From assembly GCA_017438305.1 (NCBI GenBank), contig JAFRVX010000052.1:1-40874 (forward strand): DNA of 40,874 nucleotides, read 5' to 3'. The notes under the pieces are model-generated. The model had not been told where the DNA came from and ran no database searches. It worked only from the letters and a program-made list of their open reading frames with translations. The DNA is from Lachnospiraceae bacterium. GTDB taxonomy: Bacteria > Bacillota > Clostridia > Lachnospirales > Lachnospiraceae. The position numbers were made by a program, and so were the translations under genes. Position 1 is the stretch's first letter, and each line of letters begins with the position of its first letter. Positions 8,019 to 16,607 of the stretch are shown here, one piece after another.

Positions 8019-8510
8019 ATGCTTTCCATAGAGATCACCGATATCAGAAAATTTACTCAGATGCTTTTTTCCGGTACGGAATTTGACCGTTTCCTGCTGC
8101 ATGACCTGACGCTTTCAACAGCTGTCGCGACCACCATTGACGGCAGGAAAAACGAAGCTTTTTACAGTGATGAAGAAAAGGAACATTTTCTCAAGGAACC
8201 TTATGTCTCCTGGGAAGAGCTCCGTCCCTTTGTGACGGAGCTGATCCGGGGAAAACGTCTCCCCGTATCCTTTAAGATCGTCCTTCTTACATCCTCCCGG
8301 ACAACAGAAGCCATGGTGCAGAAGGCAGGCTTTACAGACTGCGCAGTCTCCTCCCTTTCCCTGAACATCCTGTTCCGGGAAAAGCAGCTGTTTCTGACCA
8401 ACGGCATCTCCTATCTGGGTTTTTCAATGGATAAAAGCCTGGAACAATACTGGGACAAAACGATGAAAAGCTTCCTGGAGGGCAAAGACTGCGGCTACCG
8501 TCAGGTCTGA
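8019..8510 (+). CDS. DUF5721-like protein
   Basis: A 163-residue soluble protein without signal or membrane segments. It opens MLSIEITDIRKFTQMLF and contains LTLSTAVATTIDG and LNILFREKQLFLTNGISYLGFSMDKS. This pattern resembles DUF5721, found mainly in Lachnospiraceae; the recollection is moderate rather than certain. The ATG at 8019 has AAGGAG 7 bases upstream, which decides against a longer in-frame TTG start at 7959. It is one of only three plus-strand genes here, divergent from the acyl-CoA synthetase and convergent with the kinase-like gene across a shared terminator. Function unknown. Confidence 0.75.
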   Translation: MLSIEITDIRKFTQMLFSGTEFDRFLLHDLTLSTAVATTIDGRKNEAFYSDEEKEHFLKEPYVSWEELRPFVTELIRGKRLPVSFKIVLLTSSRTTEAMVQKAGFTDCAVSSLSLNILFREKQLFLTNGISYLGFSMDKSLEQYWDKTMKSFLEGKDCGYRQV

Positions 8511-8587
8511 GGCTTTCACGTGATCTGTCGTTACAAACGCCGGGAGCTGTCTTGGAAAGTTCAGAAAAAGCCTCCCTGAATTACCGG

Positions 8588-8621
8588 AAAAAAGGAACGG
8601 ATCAATATCCGCTCCTTTTTT
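8588..8621. terminator. Bidirectional intrinsic terminator
   Basis: A stem of GGAACGGAT (8594-8602) with ATCCGCTCC (8607-8615), one mismatch and a 4-base loop, flanked by AAAAAA on the left and TTTTTT on the right. It can therefore stop transcription from both convergent genes. Confidence 0.85.
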
Positions 8622-8646
8622 GTCTGCTCAGGCGGGAAACAAAAGC

Positions 8647-9315
8647 TTATCCCCTGGCAGGATTATTGTCTTTTGTCGTATTCTGCTGTTCCTTCTTAAA
8701 CAGTTCGATATAAGCAAGGATCGCCTCGACCGTTCCTTCAAAACCGAGTCTGCTGCGGTTTATCGTAAGGTCATAGCTCCTGGTATCGCCCCATTTCTTG
8801 TTGGAATAGTAGTTGTAGTAATTGCTGCGTCTCTTATCGGTCTTCTGGATATAATCCTTGGCCTGGTTTTCCGTGTAATGATAGGTAAGGCGCACATGAG
8901 AAACCTTGTCAGCGTCATCGGCCGTGATGAAGACGGAGACCATGTCCGGGTTGTCTTCCAGAGCATAATCCGCGCAGCGGCCTACGAAAACGGCGCTGCC
9001 CTCTTCTTCGGCGATCTTCTTGATGGCGTTGTACTGGGCCAGGAAAGCTTTCTGCTCGATGGGCATATCCACGGGACCCGTGGTATGATAAGCCATCGAG
9101 TAGGTGTCCATGACCAGAGAATACAGGAAGCTCCTGGTGGGAACTTCATCATTATTCTCCAGGATCTCCTTGGCCAGTCCGGATTCCTTGGCGGCTTCCG
9201 CGATCAGTTCCTTGTCGTAGCACTTTACGCCGAGTCTTTCCGCCAGGGCAAGGCCGATCCTTCTTCCGCCCGAACCGGATTCACGTCCGATTGAAACAAT
9301 AATATTTCCTTCCAT
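8647..9315 (-). CDS. Cytidylate kinase-like protein
   Basis: A 222-residue P-loop NTPase of the cytidylate-kinase-like group (Pfam Cytidylate_kin2 type), distinct from true Cmk. The N-terminus IIVSIGRESGSGGRRIGLALAERLG carries the G-rich nucleotide loop, followed by CYDKELIAEAAKESG, VFVGRCADYAL and DKRRSNYYNYYSNKKWGD, a conserved stretch of these proteins. The last 18 residues are polar and disordered. The substrate is not established for this family, so a role in nucleotide salvage is only a guess. AGGAGG precedes the ATG by 7 bases. Confidence 0.85.
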   Translation of the reverse strand: MEGNIIVSIGRESGSGGRRIGLALAERLGVKCYDKELIAEAAKESGLAKEILENNDEVPTRSFLYSLVMDTYSMAYHTTGPVDMPIEQKAFLAQYNAIKKIAEEEGSAVFVGRCADYALEDNPDMVSVFITADDADKVSHVRLTYHYTENQAKDYIQKTDKRRSNYYNYYSNKKWGDTRSYDLTINRSRLGFEGTVEAILAYIELFKKEQQNTTKDNNPARG

Positions 9316-9392
9316 TTCTTAACCTCCTGTTATAAAGAGCACAAATTGCGGTAATACGATGCTGATATCTTTTCTGCTCAGTCTGAAACGTC

Positions 9393-10388
9393 TTACTTCT
9401 CCTGGGCCTGGACAGCTGTGATGGCGATAACGCCGACGATGTCTTCCGAAGAACAGCCGCGGGACAGATCATTCACCGGGGCGGCAATGCCCTGGCAGAT
9501 GGGGCCGTAGGCTTCTGCCTTGGCCAGACGCTGTACCAGCTTGTAACCGATGTTGCCGGCATCCAGATCCGGGAAAACGAGGACGTTGGCCCTGCCCGCC
9601 ACGGGGCTGCCCGGCGCTTTGGAAGCGCCGACGGAAGGAACGATGGCAGCATCCAGCTGCAGTTCGCCGTCGATCTGATACTGGGGGTACTGCTCTTTCG
9701 CGATCTCCACCGCCGTCACGACCTTCGTGACGTCGTCATGCTTTGCGGAGCCCTTGGAGGAATGGGAAAGCATGGCCACGAGAGGCTCTGCCCCGACCAT
9801 CTTTTTGAAGGATTCCGCTGAAGAACCGGCAATGGCTGCCAGCTTTTCGGGGGTCGGGTTCTGTTCAAGACCGCAGTCGGCAAAAACAAAGGTTCCGTTA
9901 TAGCCGAATTCGCAGTCCGGGACTTCCATCAGGAAGAAGGAAGACACCAGGGATACGCCGGGTTTTGTCTTGATGATCTGAAGCGCCGGTCTTAAGGTGT
10001 TGGCGGTGGAATGGCAGGCGCCCGAAACCAGGCCGTCGGCGTCCCCTGCCTTGATCATCAGCGTGCCGAAATAGGTATAATCATTCAGGACCAGCTTTTC
10101 AGCTTCTTCCGGAGTCATTCCTTTGGCTTTCCGGAGTTCAACCAGGAGATCGATATATTTCTGTCTGTTTTCAGATTTCGCGGGATCAATGACGGTAATG
10201 CCCGTAAGGTCAAGACCGTCTGCATTCTCCTGCATTTCTTTCTCACTGGCCAGAACAATGACGTTGGCCAGTTTCTGCTCAACTGCCATGACGGCGCCTT
10301 CCCAGGTGCGTCTGTCCATGCCCTCCGGAAGAACGATCGTTTTCAGGTCAGCCTTCGCTTTCTCTTTGATAACGTCTATAAATGCCAT
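9393..10388 (-). CDS. pta: Phosphate acetyltransferase
   Basis: A 331-residue enzyme interconverting acetyl-CoA plus phosphate with acetyl-phosphate plus CoA, central to acetate fermentation. It starts MAFIDVIKEKAKADLKTIVLPEG and shows the family features DGLVSGACHSTANTLRPALQ, SSFFLM, FADCGLEQNPT and the C-terminal GNIGYKLVQRLAKAEAYGPI. The length fits the short, catalytic-domain-only Pta. AAAGGAG precedes the ATG. The promoter is strong and lies back to back with that of tmcAL. Acetate kinase, the usual partner, is not in the window. Confidence 0.95.
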   Translation of the reverse strand: MAFIDVIKEKAKADLKTIVLPEGMDRRTWEGAVMAVEQKLANVIVLASEKEMQENADGLDLTGITVIDPAKSENRQKYIDLLVELRKAKGMTPEEAEKLVLNDYTYFGTLMIKAGDADGLVSGACHSTANTLRPALQIIKTKPGVSLVSSFFLMEVPDCEFGYNGTFVFADCGLEQNPTPEKLAAIAGSSAESFKKMVGAEPLVAMLSHSSKGSAKHDDVTKVVTAVEIAKEQYPQYQIDGELQLDAAIVPSVGASKAPGSPVAGRANVLVFPDLDAGNIGYKLVQRLAKAEAYGPICQGIAAPVNDLSRGCSSEDIVGVIAITAVQAQEK

Positions 10389-10420
10389 AAAAATGGGCTC
10401 CTTTCAAGTTTCTTGCTCTC

Positions 10421-10449
10421 ATTATAACGATGAAAGGCCTGTTTTTCAA
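10421..10449 (-). promoter_or_regulatory. pta promoter
   Basis: On the minus strand, TTGAAA (10449-10444), an exact 17-base spacer, and consensus TATAAT (10426-10421). It is back to back with the tmcAL promoter; the two -35 boxes are 10 bases apart. Confidence 0.78.
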
Positions 10450-10459
10450 GTAAAATTTG

Positions 10460-10488
10460 TTGATAAAAACATGAAATCATGTTATTCT
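10460..10488 (+). promoter_or_regulatory. tmcAL promoter with palindromic spacer
   Basis: TTGATA (10460-10465), a 17-base spacer and TATTCT (10483-10488). The spacer contains a perfect inverted repeat, ACATGA-AA-TCATGT (10469-10482), placed where a bound repressor would block RNA polymerase. Confidence 0.7.
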
Positions 10489-10519
10489 TTATCCGTAATG
10501 ACCAAAGGAGGTTCAGAGG

Positions 10520-11758
10520 ATGAAGATCTGCGGACTTATTACCGAATACAATCCTTTTCACAACGGGCATATCCACCATATGAAGGAAGCGCGCGAGATT
10601 ACCGGCTGTGATTATCTGATCGTAGTCATGAGCGGCAATTTCGTCCAGCGGGGCACGCCGGCCATCATCGACAAGTACGAACGATGCCGCATGGCCCTGG
10701 AAGGCGGCGCGGATCTGGTCCTGGAGCTGCCGGTCCTGTTTGCTTCGGCCACGGCCCAGGTTTTTGCCCAGGCCTCCATTAACCTGCTGAACCAGCTGGG
10801 CTGCGTCGATTACGTCTGCTTCGGTACGGAAAACGGGGATCTGACGCCCCTTCAGAAGATCGCGGACTTCCTGAACAACGAATCCGAAAGCTTCCGGGAG
10901 GAGATCCGTCTTCTGGCGCGGAGCGGCCTGAATTACCCCACCGCCCGGGCTATCGCCCTGGACAATCATTTCGGAGACCAGATCGACAATCTGGAAGAGA
11001 TGATCGAAAAGCCCAACAACATCCTGGGCATCGAATATCTGCGGGCCCTGAAGATGCTGAACAGTTCCATGACGCCGGTCACCGTCAAGCGCTGGACCAC
11101 GGAATATCACGAGGAAAACGCCTATTATTCCGATGTGGCCTCGGCCACTGCCCTGCGGAACATGCTGTATGAAGAAGACGGCTTTGAGCGCATCGTCCCC
11201 TACGTATCACCCTTTACCGCCCGGGAATTTGCCCTGCAGTACGGCGTCTCCACCCCCGTCAGGGCCAATGATTTTTCAGAGATCCTTCAGTACCGCCTGG
11301 AAATGGAACGGGATCATCTGACGGATTATCTGGACTTTGCCCCCGAGCTTCAGGAACGGGTGGACAAGCTGCTTCCGGACGTCTATGATTTCAAGGAATG
11401 GTCGGCGGCGCTGAACGCCAAAAACTTTACCCATACCCGGATCAACCGGGCGCTGCTGCATCTGATCCTGAATATCAAGGCCACGGACCTGGAGGAATAC
11501 CGGGATGAAGACTACTGCATGTATGCCAGAATCCTGGGGTTCAGGAGAAATTCCTCCGCCCTCCTTTCGGAGATCAAGGACTCCACGCCCCTCCCCCTGA
11601 TCAGCAAGATGGCTGACGCGAAAAATATCCTGACCCCCAAGGCCCTGAAGCTTCTGAAGATCGACGTGGATACATCCAACATCTACCGGAACGCGGTCTA
11701 TCAGAAATTCGGCACTTCCTTAAAAGACGATTATACGGCCGGCATCGTTATCATCTGA
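10520..11758 (+). CDS. tmcAL: tRNA(Met) cytidine acetate ligase
   Basis: A 412-residue nucleotidyltransferase-fold enzyme (YlbM/TmcAL). It uses ATP and acetate to make N4-acetylcytidine at C34 of elongator tRNA-Met, protecting AUG decoding. The N-terminus MKICGLITEYNPFHNGHIHH carries the HxGH-like nucleotide-binding motif, followed by VVMSGNFVQRGTPAIIDKYERC and GADLVLELPV, all hallmark segments. AAAGGAGG lies 8 bases before the ATG. It is divergent from pta, a notable pairing because Pta sits in the pathway that produces the acetate TmcAL consumes. The last codons form the first copy of a 22-bp triplicate repeat. Confidence 0.95.
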   Translation: MKICGLITEYNPFHNGHIHHMKEAREITGCDYLIVVMSGNFVQRGTPAIIDKYERCRMALEGGADLVLELPVLFASATAQVFAQASINLLNQLGCVDYVCFGTENGDLTPLQKIADFLNNESESFREEIRLLARSGLNYPTARAIALDNHFGDQIDNLEEMIEKPNNILGIEYLRALKMLNSSMTPVTVKRWTTEYHEENAYYSDVASATALRNMLYEEDGFERIVPYVSPFTAREFALQYGVSTPVRANDFSEILQYRLEMERDHLTDYLDFAPELQERVDKLLPDVYDFKEWSAALNAKNFTHTRINRALLHLILNIKATDLEEYRDEDYCMYARILGFRRNSSALLSEIKDSTPLPLISKMADAKNILTPKALKLLKIDVDTSNIYRNAVYQKFGTSLKDDYTAGIVII

Positions 11759-11806
11759 AATTGGCATCGTTATCATCCGAGACCGGTATCATTATCATCT
11801 GAGATC
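11741..11806 (+). repeat. Three tandem 22-bp repeats at the tmcAL 3' end
   Basis: Consecutive units at 11741-11762, 11763-11784 and 11785-11806 share the pattern GGCATCGTTATCATCTGAGA with a few substitutions. The first unit encodes the last codons and stop of tmcAL; the other two lie in the 3' UTR and each keeps a triplet resembling the stop region. Confidence 0.85.
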
Positions 11807-11826
11807 GTCTTATTTTCTCTTCGTTA

Positions 11827-11881
11827 AAAAACCCCGGAAATGACGGGCAGTGAAACGCTGCCGGTGTTTTCCGGGGTTTTT
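11827..11881. terminator. Bidirectional terminator between tmcAL and walJ-like gene
   Basis: An outer 14-bp stem, AAAAACCCCGGAAA (11827-11840) with TTTCCGGGGTTTTT (11868-11881), encloses an inner GGCAG/CTGCC hairpin. A and T flanks serve both convergent genes. Confidence 0.9.
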
Positions 11882-11911
11882 CATCTTATTATGTGTCTTC
11901 TGTGCGCCGCC

Positions 11912-12739
11912 TTATTCCCCGCAGCCGGCTTCGTCTTCCGTTACCGTATAGACCGCGGAGGATTCATATCGGGTCGCCACATCGATTCTGAAGTCCTCGG
12001 AGCGGAACGGAATATCGGAAAGGTCGATCTCGTTTTTTACGGCCATCAGGGCCAGTTCGGGATAGTTGTTCTCTTCCGACAAATGCCCGAGCAGGCAGAA
12101 TTTCAGTCTTTTCGAGAGGATCTGCGTCAGGAACAGGCCGGCTCTTTCATTGGAAAGATGCCCGTAATCACCCAGGATGCGGCGTTTTAAGGGGAAGGGA
12201 TAGCTTCCGGCTTCCAGCATGCGGATATCGTGGTTCGCTTCGAGAAGAATGCCGTCCAGTTCCTGCATCTTAAGGATCATTTCTTCGGAAACCATGCCGG
12301 TATCCGTCACGACTGCAAAGGCCTGGCGGCTGTTTTCTATCCGGTAGCAGACCGGATCCGCAGCGTCATGGAAAGTGGATACCGGGAGGATCTTGAAATT
12401 CCCGGCCTCAAAAGTTTTTCCCGCCTCCACGGGATGGTACAGCGACATGTCTATCTCATGATCATGGTCATTCATGGCGATATATTCCAGGGTCTTCCGG
12501 GTCCCGCAGACGGGAACATGGTACTTTTTCGAAAGCACCTTAAGCCCCTGGATATGGTCTGAATGCTCATGGGTGATCAGGACAGCGCTTAAATCCCCGG
12601 GATCTACGCCCAGCAGCTTCAGACCGTCTCTGATCCTTTTGCAGGAGATGCCGGCGTCCACCAGGATATGGCAGTCTCCGTCTCCTATATAAATGGCATT
12701 TCCGTTGCTTCCGGACGCCAATGCCTGCATTTTCATCAT
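11912..12739 (-). CDS. MBL-fold hydrolase, WalJ/YycJ-like
   Basis: A 275-residue cytoplasmic metallo-beta-lactamase-fold protein. It starts MKMQALASGSNGNAIYIG and contains LVDAGISCKRI, the di-metal motif HEHSDH (in LITHEHSDHIQGL), VVTDTGMV and EANHD, matching WalJ/VicX-type proteins. That family is genetically tied to the WalKR cell-wall regulator and implicated in DNA-end processing, but its reaction is not settled. The usual walRK neighbours are absent here. The first of two adjacent ATGs is used, with AGAGG 8 bases upstream. It lies downstream of coaE with a 109-base gap, so it may have its own promoter. Confidence 0.85.
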   Translation of the reverse strand: MMKMQALASGSNGNAIYIGDGDCHILVDAGISCKRIRDGLKLLGVDPGDLSAVLITHEHSDHIQGLKVLSKKYHVPVCGTRKTLEYIAMNDHDHEIDMSLYHPVEAGKTFEAGNFKILPVSTFHDAADPVCYRIENSRQAFAVVTDTGMVSEEMILKMQELDGILLEANHDIRMLEAGSYPFPLKRRILGDYGHLSNERAGLFLTQILSKRLKFCLLGHLSEENNYPELALMAVKNEIDLSDIPFRSEDFRIDVATRYESSAVYTVTEDEAGCGE

Positions 12740-12789
12740 CTGATCATCCTCTGATCCTGTCCGTCAGATACATTTTTCAAACAGTGTTT

Positions 12790-12804
12790 CCGTTAACTTA
12801 ACGG
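12790..12804. promoter_or_regulatory. 15-bp palindrome upstream of walJ-like gene
   Basis: CCGTTAA-C-TTAACGG is a perfect inverted repeat with one central base in the coaE to walJ-like gap. A one-base loop cannot form an RNA hairpin, so if it is functional it would be a protein-binding site. Chance occurrence is possible. Confidence 0.3.
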
Positions 12805-12848
12805 CCGCGGCTTAATTCAGCCGATATTCCGGGCCTGTTCAGCTGTTC

Positions 12849-13475
12849 TCAGGTCTTCCGGAGAGACAACTTCAGGTCGTTCTCCAGGGAAACCATGTAA
12901 TACTCCGTTTCTTCCCGAAGCTCGTTTCTGTCACGGTTGTTATGGATTACCAGGGAACAGTGCTTTTTAAACTCCTGGTCGCTCATCTGAAGGGCGATCA
13001 GCTGCCGGCACTTTTCCTCCGTATAGCCGCGGTTTTTCATCAGCCGTTCGATCCGTACGTCCTCCTTTGCCGAGATCAGCCAGATCTCGTCGCAGAGTTC
13101 CTTCAGCCCGCCTTCGATCAGCAGGGCGGCTTCCAGGAAGATGACCTCGTACCGGGATCCCTTGATCATCTGGATGATCTTCTCCTTAATGACCGGATGT
13201 TCGATCTCATTGATCTTCTTCTGGCTTTCTTCGTCCCGAAAGGCAATGGCAGAAAGGACTTTTTTATCGATCCGGCCTTCTTCATCCAGGATCTCCGTTC
13301 CGTAAGCTTCCGTCAGCGCGGCAAAAAGGGGCCTTCCGGGCAGCATCAGCTCCCGGCCGACATCGTCCGCCATAATGACGTCCACGTCATAAAAAGCACT
13401 GATATAAGCAGCCGCGGTGCTTTTTCCCGAACCGATGCCGCCCACCAGGCCTATCACATATTTATTTTGTATCAT
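12849..13475 (-). CDS. coaE: Dephospho-CoA kinase
   Basis: A 208-residue P-loop kinase that phosphorylates the 3'-OH of dephospho-CoA, the last step of CoA synthesis. The Walker A motif GGIGSGKSTAA begins at about residue 11, DVIMADDVGREL follows, and FLEAALLIEGG plus the VRIERLMKNRG lid region are present. The ATG lies inside the 3' end of polA (14-base overlap), implying coupled translation; polA-coaE adjacency is common in Bacillota. Length is normal. Confidence 0.95.
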   Translation of the reverse strand: MIQNKYVIGLVGGIGSGKSTAAAYISAFYDVDVIMADDVGRELMLPGRPLFAALTEAYGTEILDEEGRIDKKVLSAIAFRDEESQKKINEIEHPVIKEKIIQMIKGSRYEVIFLEAALLIEGGLKELCDEIWLISAKEDVRIERLMKNRGYTEEKCRQLIALQMSDQEFKKHCSLVIHNNRDRNELREETEYYMVSLENDLKLSLRKT

Positions 13476-16263
13476 ACCAGCTGTATCCTCTCTTGGCTGA
13501 AACTTCCAGGCGTACCTTCAGATCCGCCGCATGTTCCATTTCATTCACCAGAATGGCCTCTGCCCTGTCCGCTTCTTCCTCCGGCGCTTCCAGCAGCAGT
13601 TCATCGTGGATCTGCAGGACGATGCGGGTCTTCAGACCTTCTTTTTTCAGCGCTGCCGCCACCCGGATCATCGCGATCTTCATAATATCGGCCGCGGTTC
13701 CCTGTATGGGAGAATTCATGGCCGCGCGTTCTCCGAAGGAGCGCTGGTTGAAATTCACGGAATCCAGTTCCGGAATAGGCCGGCGCCGGCCGTAAAGGGT
13801 CGTTACATAGCCGTTTTCATGGCCCGAACTCACCAGGCTGTCCAGGAAGCCTTTAATTCCAGGATAGGTTTCGAAATAGCTTTCCATATAGGCCTTCGCT
13901 TCATCCCGGGTGATGGACAGGTTGTCGGAAAGGCCGAAAGCCGAAATGCCGTAAACGATGCCGAAATTGACGGCCTTGGCGTTGCTTCTCATCTCCGGCG
14001 TCACGTCCTCCAAAGGCACGTGGAACACCTGGGAGGCGGTCATCGCGTGGATGTCCTTCGCGTCCCGGTAGGCGTTGATCAGGTTTTCGTCTCCCGAAAG
14101 GCTGGCCAGGACCCGGAGTTCGATCTGGGAATAGTCCGCATCGATAAAAACACAGCCGTTATCCGGTATGAAGACTTTCCGGATCTGTCTGCCCAGATCC
14201 AGCCGGACGGGAATGTTCTGCAGATTCGGGTTGGCGGATGAAAGCCGTCCCGTAGCCGTTACGGTCTGGTTGAAAGTCCCGTGGATCCTGCCGTCATCGG
14301 AAATAAAGGCCTGCAGCCCTTCCGCGTAAGTGGAATACAGCTTCGCGTAGGTCCGGTACTCCAGGACCTTCCGGACGATGGGATATTTCGGCGCCAGTTT
14401 TTCCAGAATATCCGCAGCGGTGGAATAACCGCTCTTTGTCTTTTTGCCGTAAGGCAGCTTCATTTTGACAAAAAGGATCTCCGCCAGCTGTTTCGGGGAA
14501 TTGATATTAAAGGCTTCCCCGGCAAGTTCATGAATCTCCTTTTCGAGTCCGTCGATGGTCTTCTTAAGAGAGGCCGCAAACTGCTCCAGGGCTTCTCTTT
14601 CTACCCGGATCCCCGCGTCCTCCATATCGGAAAGGATGCCCATCACCGGAAGCTCAATGGTTTCATACAATGCGAGCATACCCGTTTCCGCAAGTTTTTC
14701 TTCGATGACAGGCGCTGCTTCCAGCGCTGTATAAGCCGCATAACACAGGCAGTCCCGGGCTTCATCCGAAAGAGGATCCGCAGCCTCTTTCGAGCCCGGC
14801 TTCTTAAGGAGCATCTCTTCCTTCGGGAAATGTTCCGAAAGCCAGGTTTCCGCAATATAAGCATAGTCAAAGGACCCCCGCAGCGGCTCCAGAAGATACG
14901 CGCCGATGCTGACGTCTCTTGCGATAATGCCGGAAAGCTTCCGGATGGGTTTTCCTTCGGCGGCATACAGCACCGTTCCGGATTCTTCCAGAGACGATAC
15001 CGCCTGCTTCAGGAAAGCTTCATCGATAAAGAACTGTTCGGGAAAATAGAAGGTTTTTCCTTCCGGGGCGGAAACGGCCAGTCCCAGGCCTTTCCGGTAA
15101 GCCAGTCCCAGCCTGAGGCTTTTCGAAAGACTTTTCAGCGCTTCCTCCGCTTCCGTAAGGTCCGTGATCATTTCAAAACCGCCGCGGATGTCCCGGCTTT
15201 TTTCCGAAGGTTCCTCCTCCAGCTCCGCTTCCAGGGAAGCAAATTCCAGTTCGGAGAGAATGGCTTTCAGTTCTTCCCGGTCCACAGCAGTCCTGAGATC
15301 TTCAAGCTTAAGATCTCCCAGATCGATATCGGTCTTGATCGTGGCCAGCTGTTCCGAAAGCCGGGCGGCCTTTTCTCCCACCAGCTCCGTATCCGAAGTT
15401 TTCAGCAGGAAATACAGCGGAGAACGGGTGATCCCCAGCTTTTCCTTCCAGTAGGCCTTCAGGGCTGCCTCTTTTTCCTTATCCAGATCTTCCAGGGCTT
15501 TGTACAGGTTATCGACGGTTCCGTATTCATTGATGAGCCTGACGGCCGTCTGAGGCCCGATACCCGGAACCCCTTTAATATTGTCCGATGAATCGCCCTG
15601 CAGCCCTTTCAGAGAGCTCACCTGTTCCGGCGTCACGCCGAATTCCGCTTTGACCAGCTCCGGATCCAGTTCGAAGGCCCGGTCGGGAATGTTAACGGAA
15701 GCCCTGTCGACCCCGTACTTTTTATCCATCTCATCGGTTTTATCCTGGCTGGAATGCATCAGCCACATATGGGTCCGATCCGTCACCAGCTGCAGATAAT
15801 CGTGATCCTTGGTAAAGATCCTGACGGGGACCTGGTCCTGGAATTTACGGGATGCGGTGCCGCAGAAATCATCCGCCTCGTATCTTTCGTCCATCAGCTG
15901 GACGATGTTCATCCGCCTCAGGACTTCCTGGCAGAGATCGTACTGTTCCCGCAAAGGTTCCATGGTATCGGAGCGGTTTCCTTTATAATCCGGATACAGC
16001 TCCCGCCGGAAGGTATTGCGGCTTAAATCCCAGGCCACGGCCAGATAAGCCGGCTTCTGGTCCTTCAGGATCTTAAGGAGCGTCCTTAAAAAGCCGTATA
16101 CCGCGTTGGTGTATACGCCTTTGGACGTCATCATGATCTTATGAAAATATTTTTCTTTTTCCTCCGGGGTCTTCGCAAAAAGGATCTCCCTGGGCAGGTT
16201 TCCGAAAAACTGCGTGCTTAAAAGGCTTGAGCCGTCAATCAAAAGCAGATAATTGCCATCCAT
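13462..16263 (-). CDS. polA: DNA polymerase I
   Basis: A 933-residue family-A DNA polymerase for gap filling and RNA-primer removal. Residues 1-300 form the 5'-3' exonuclease (YEADD, GLQGDSSDNIKGVPGIGPQT). The middle domain lacks the DxE carboxylates expected of a proofreading exonuclease, so 3'-5' activity is probably lost, as in other Bacillota. The polymerase domain has motif A DADYSQIELRVLA, motif B RSNAKAVNFGIVYG and motif C QIHDELLLEAP. The start is the ATG at 16263, which gives MDGNYLLLIDGSS and overlaps the upstream zf-HC2 stop as TGATG. A longer in-frame extension to 16485 is non-homologous and lies inside that neighbour. Confidence 0.96.
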   Translation of the reverse strand: MDGNYLLLIDGSSLLSTQFFGNLPREILFAKTPEEKEKYFHKIMMTSKGVYTNAVYGFLRTLLKILKDQKPAYLAVAWDLSRNTFRRELYPDYKGNRSDTMEPLREQYDLCQEVLRRMNIVQLMDERYEADDFCGTASRKFQDQVPVRIFTKDHDYLQLVTDRTHMWLMHSSQDKTDEMDKKYGVDRASVNIPDRAFELDPELVKAEFGVTPEQVSSLKGLQGDSSDNIKGVPGIGPQTAVRLINEYGTVDNLYKALEDLDKEKEAALKAYWKEKLGITRSPLYFLLKTSDTELVGEKAARLSEQLATIKTDIDLGDLKLEDLRTAVDREELKAILSELEFASLEAELEEEPSEKSRDIRGGFEMITDLTEAEEALKSLSKSLRLGLAYRKGLGLAVSAPEGKTFYFPEQFFIDEAFLKQAVSSLEESGTVLYAAEGKPIRKLSGIIARDVSIGAYLLEPLRGSFDYAYIAETWLSEHFPKEEMLLKKPGSKEAADPLSDEARDCLCYAAYTALEAAPVIEEKLAETGMLALYETIELPVMGILSDMEDAGIRVEREALEQFAASLKKTIDGLEKEIHELAGEAFNINSPKQLAEILFVKMKLPYGKKTKSGYSTAADILEKLAPKYPIVRKVLEYRTYAKLYSTYAEGLQAFISDDGRIHGTFNQTVTATGRLSSANPNLQNIPVRLDLGRQIRKVFIPDNGCVFIDADYSQIELRVLASLSGDENLINAYRDAKDIHAMTASQVFHVPLEDVTPEMRSNAKAVNFGIVYGISAFGLSDNLSITRDEAKAYMESYFETYPGIKGFLDSLVSSGHENGYVTTLYGRRRPIPELDSVNFNQRSFGERAAMNSPIQGTAADIMKIAMIRVAAALKKEGLKTRIVLQIHDELLLEAPEEEADRAEAILVNEMEHAADLKVRLEVSAKRGYSWYDTK

Positions 16264-16583
16264 CAGATAACTCCGTTCAAATGCAGAAGAAACAGCACGA
16301 CTGATACTGCAACGATCAGTATCCCGCAGGCCGCCAGGATCGTCGTCAGGGTCAGTGTCTTTTTCCGTTTCCGGATAAGGCCCGCAACCAGCCGGTTCAG
16401 ATCGTATTCCTCTTCCTCCGGCGTATCGCTGGCGGCCATTTTCATGATGCAGCCCATCTCCAGCTCCTCGTAGCACTGAGGGCACTGACGGATATGCCTC
16501 AGAAAGGCAGCCGTATTCACAAGGCCCGCCGTACCTTCAATAAAAGGATTTATCAGCTGTTTTGCTTCCGTACAATTAATCAT
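16263..16583 (-). CDS. zf-HC2 (anti-sigma-like) membrane protein
   Basis: A 106-residue protein. A ZAS-type zinc site is formed by Cys4, His30, Cys34 and Cys37 (HIRQCPQC), followed by an acidic linker (TPEEEEYDLN) and one membrane helix at about 79-101 (TTILAACGILIVAVSVVLFLL), with a very short outer tail. This is the architecture of anti-sigma factors, but no sigma factor gene is adjacent. The ATG at 16583 is chosen because an earlier in-frame GTG lies within the rpmF terminator hairpin. Its stop overlaps the polA start (TGATG), so it is translationally coupled to DNA polymerase I. Partner unknown. Confidence 0.82.
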   Translation of the reverse strand: MINCTEAKQLINPFIEGTAGLVNTAAFLRHIRQCPQCYEELEMGCIMKMAASDTPEEEEYDLNRLVAGLIRKRKKTLTLTTILAACGILIVAVSVVLFLLHLNGVI

Positions 16584-16607
16584 CTTCTGCCATCCCGCAT
16601 ACAAAAG

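Noticed and set aside
16264..16485. Open frame extending polA upstream by 74 codons
   Set aside because: The extension lies inside the zf-HC2 gene, does not resemble any polymerase, and the ATG at 16263 gives the conserved N-terminus.
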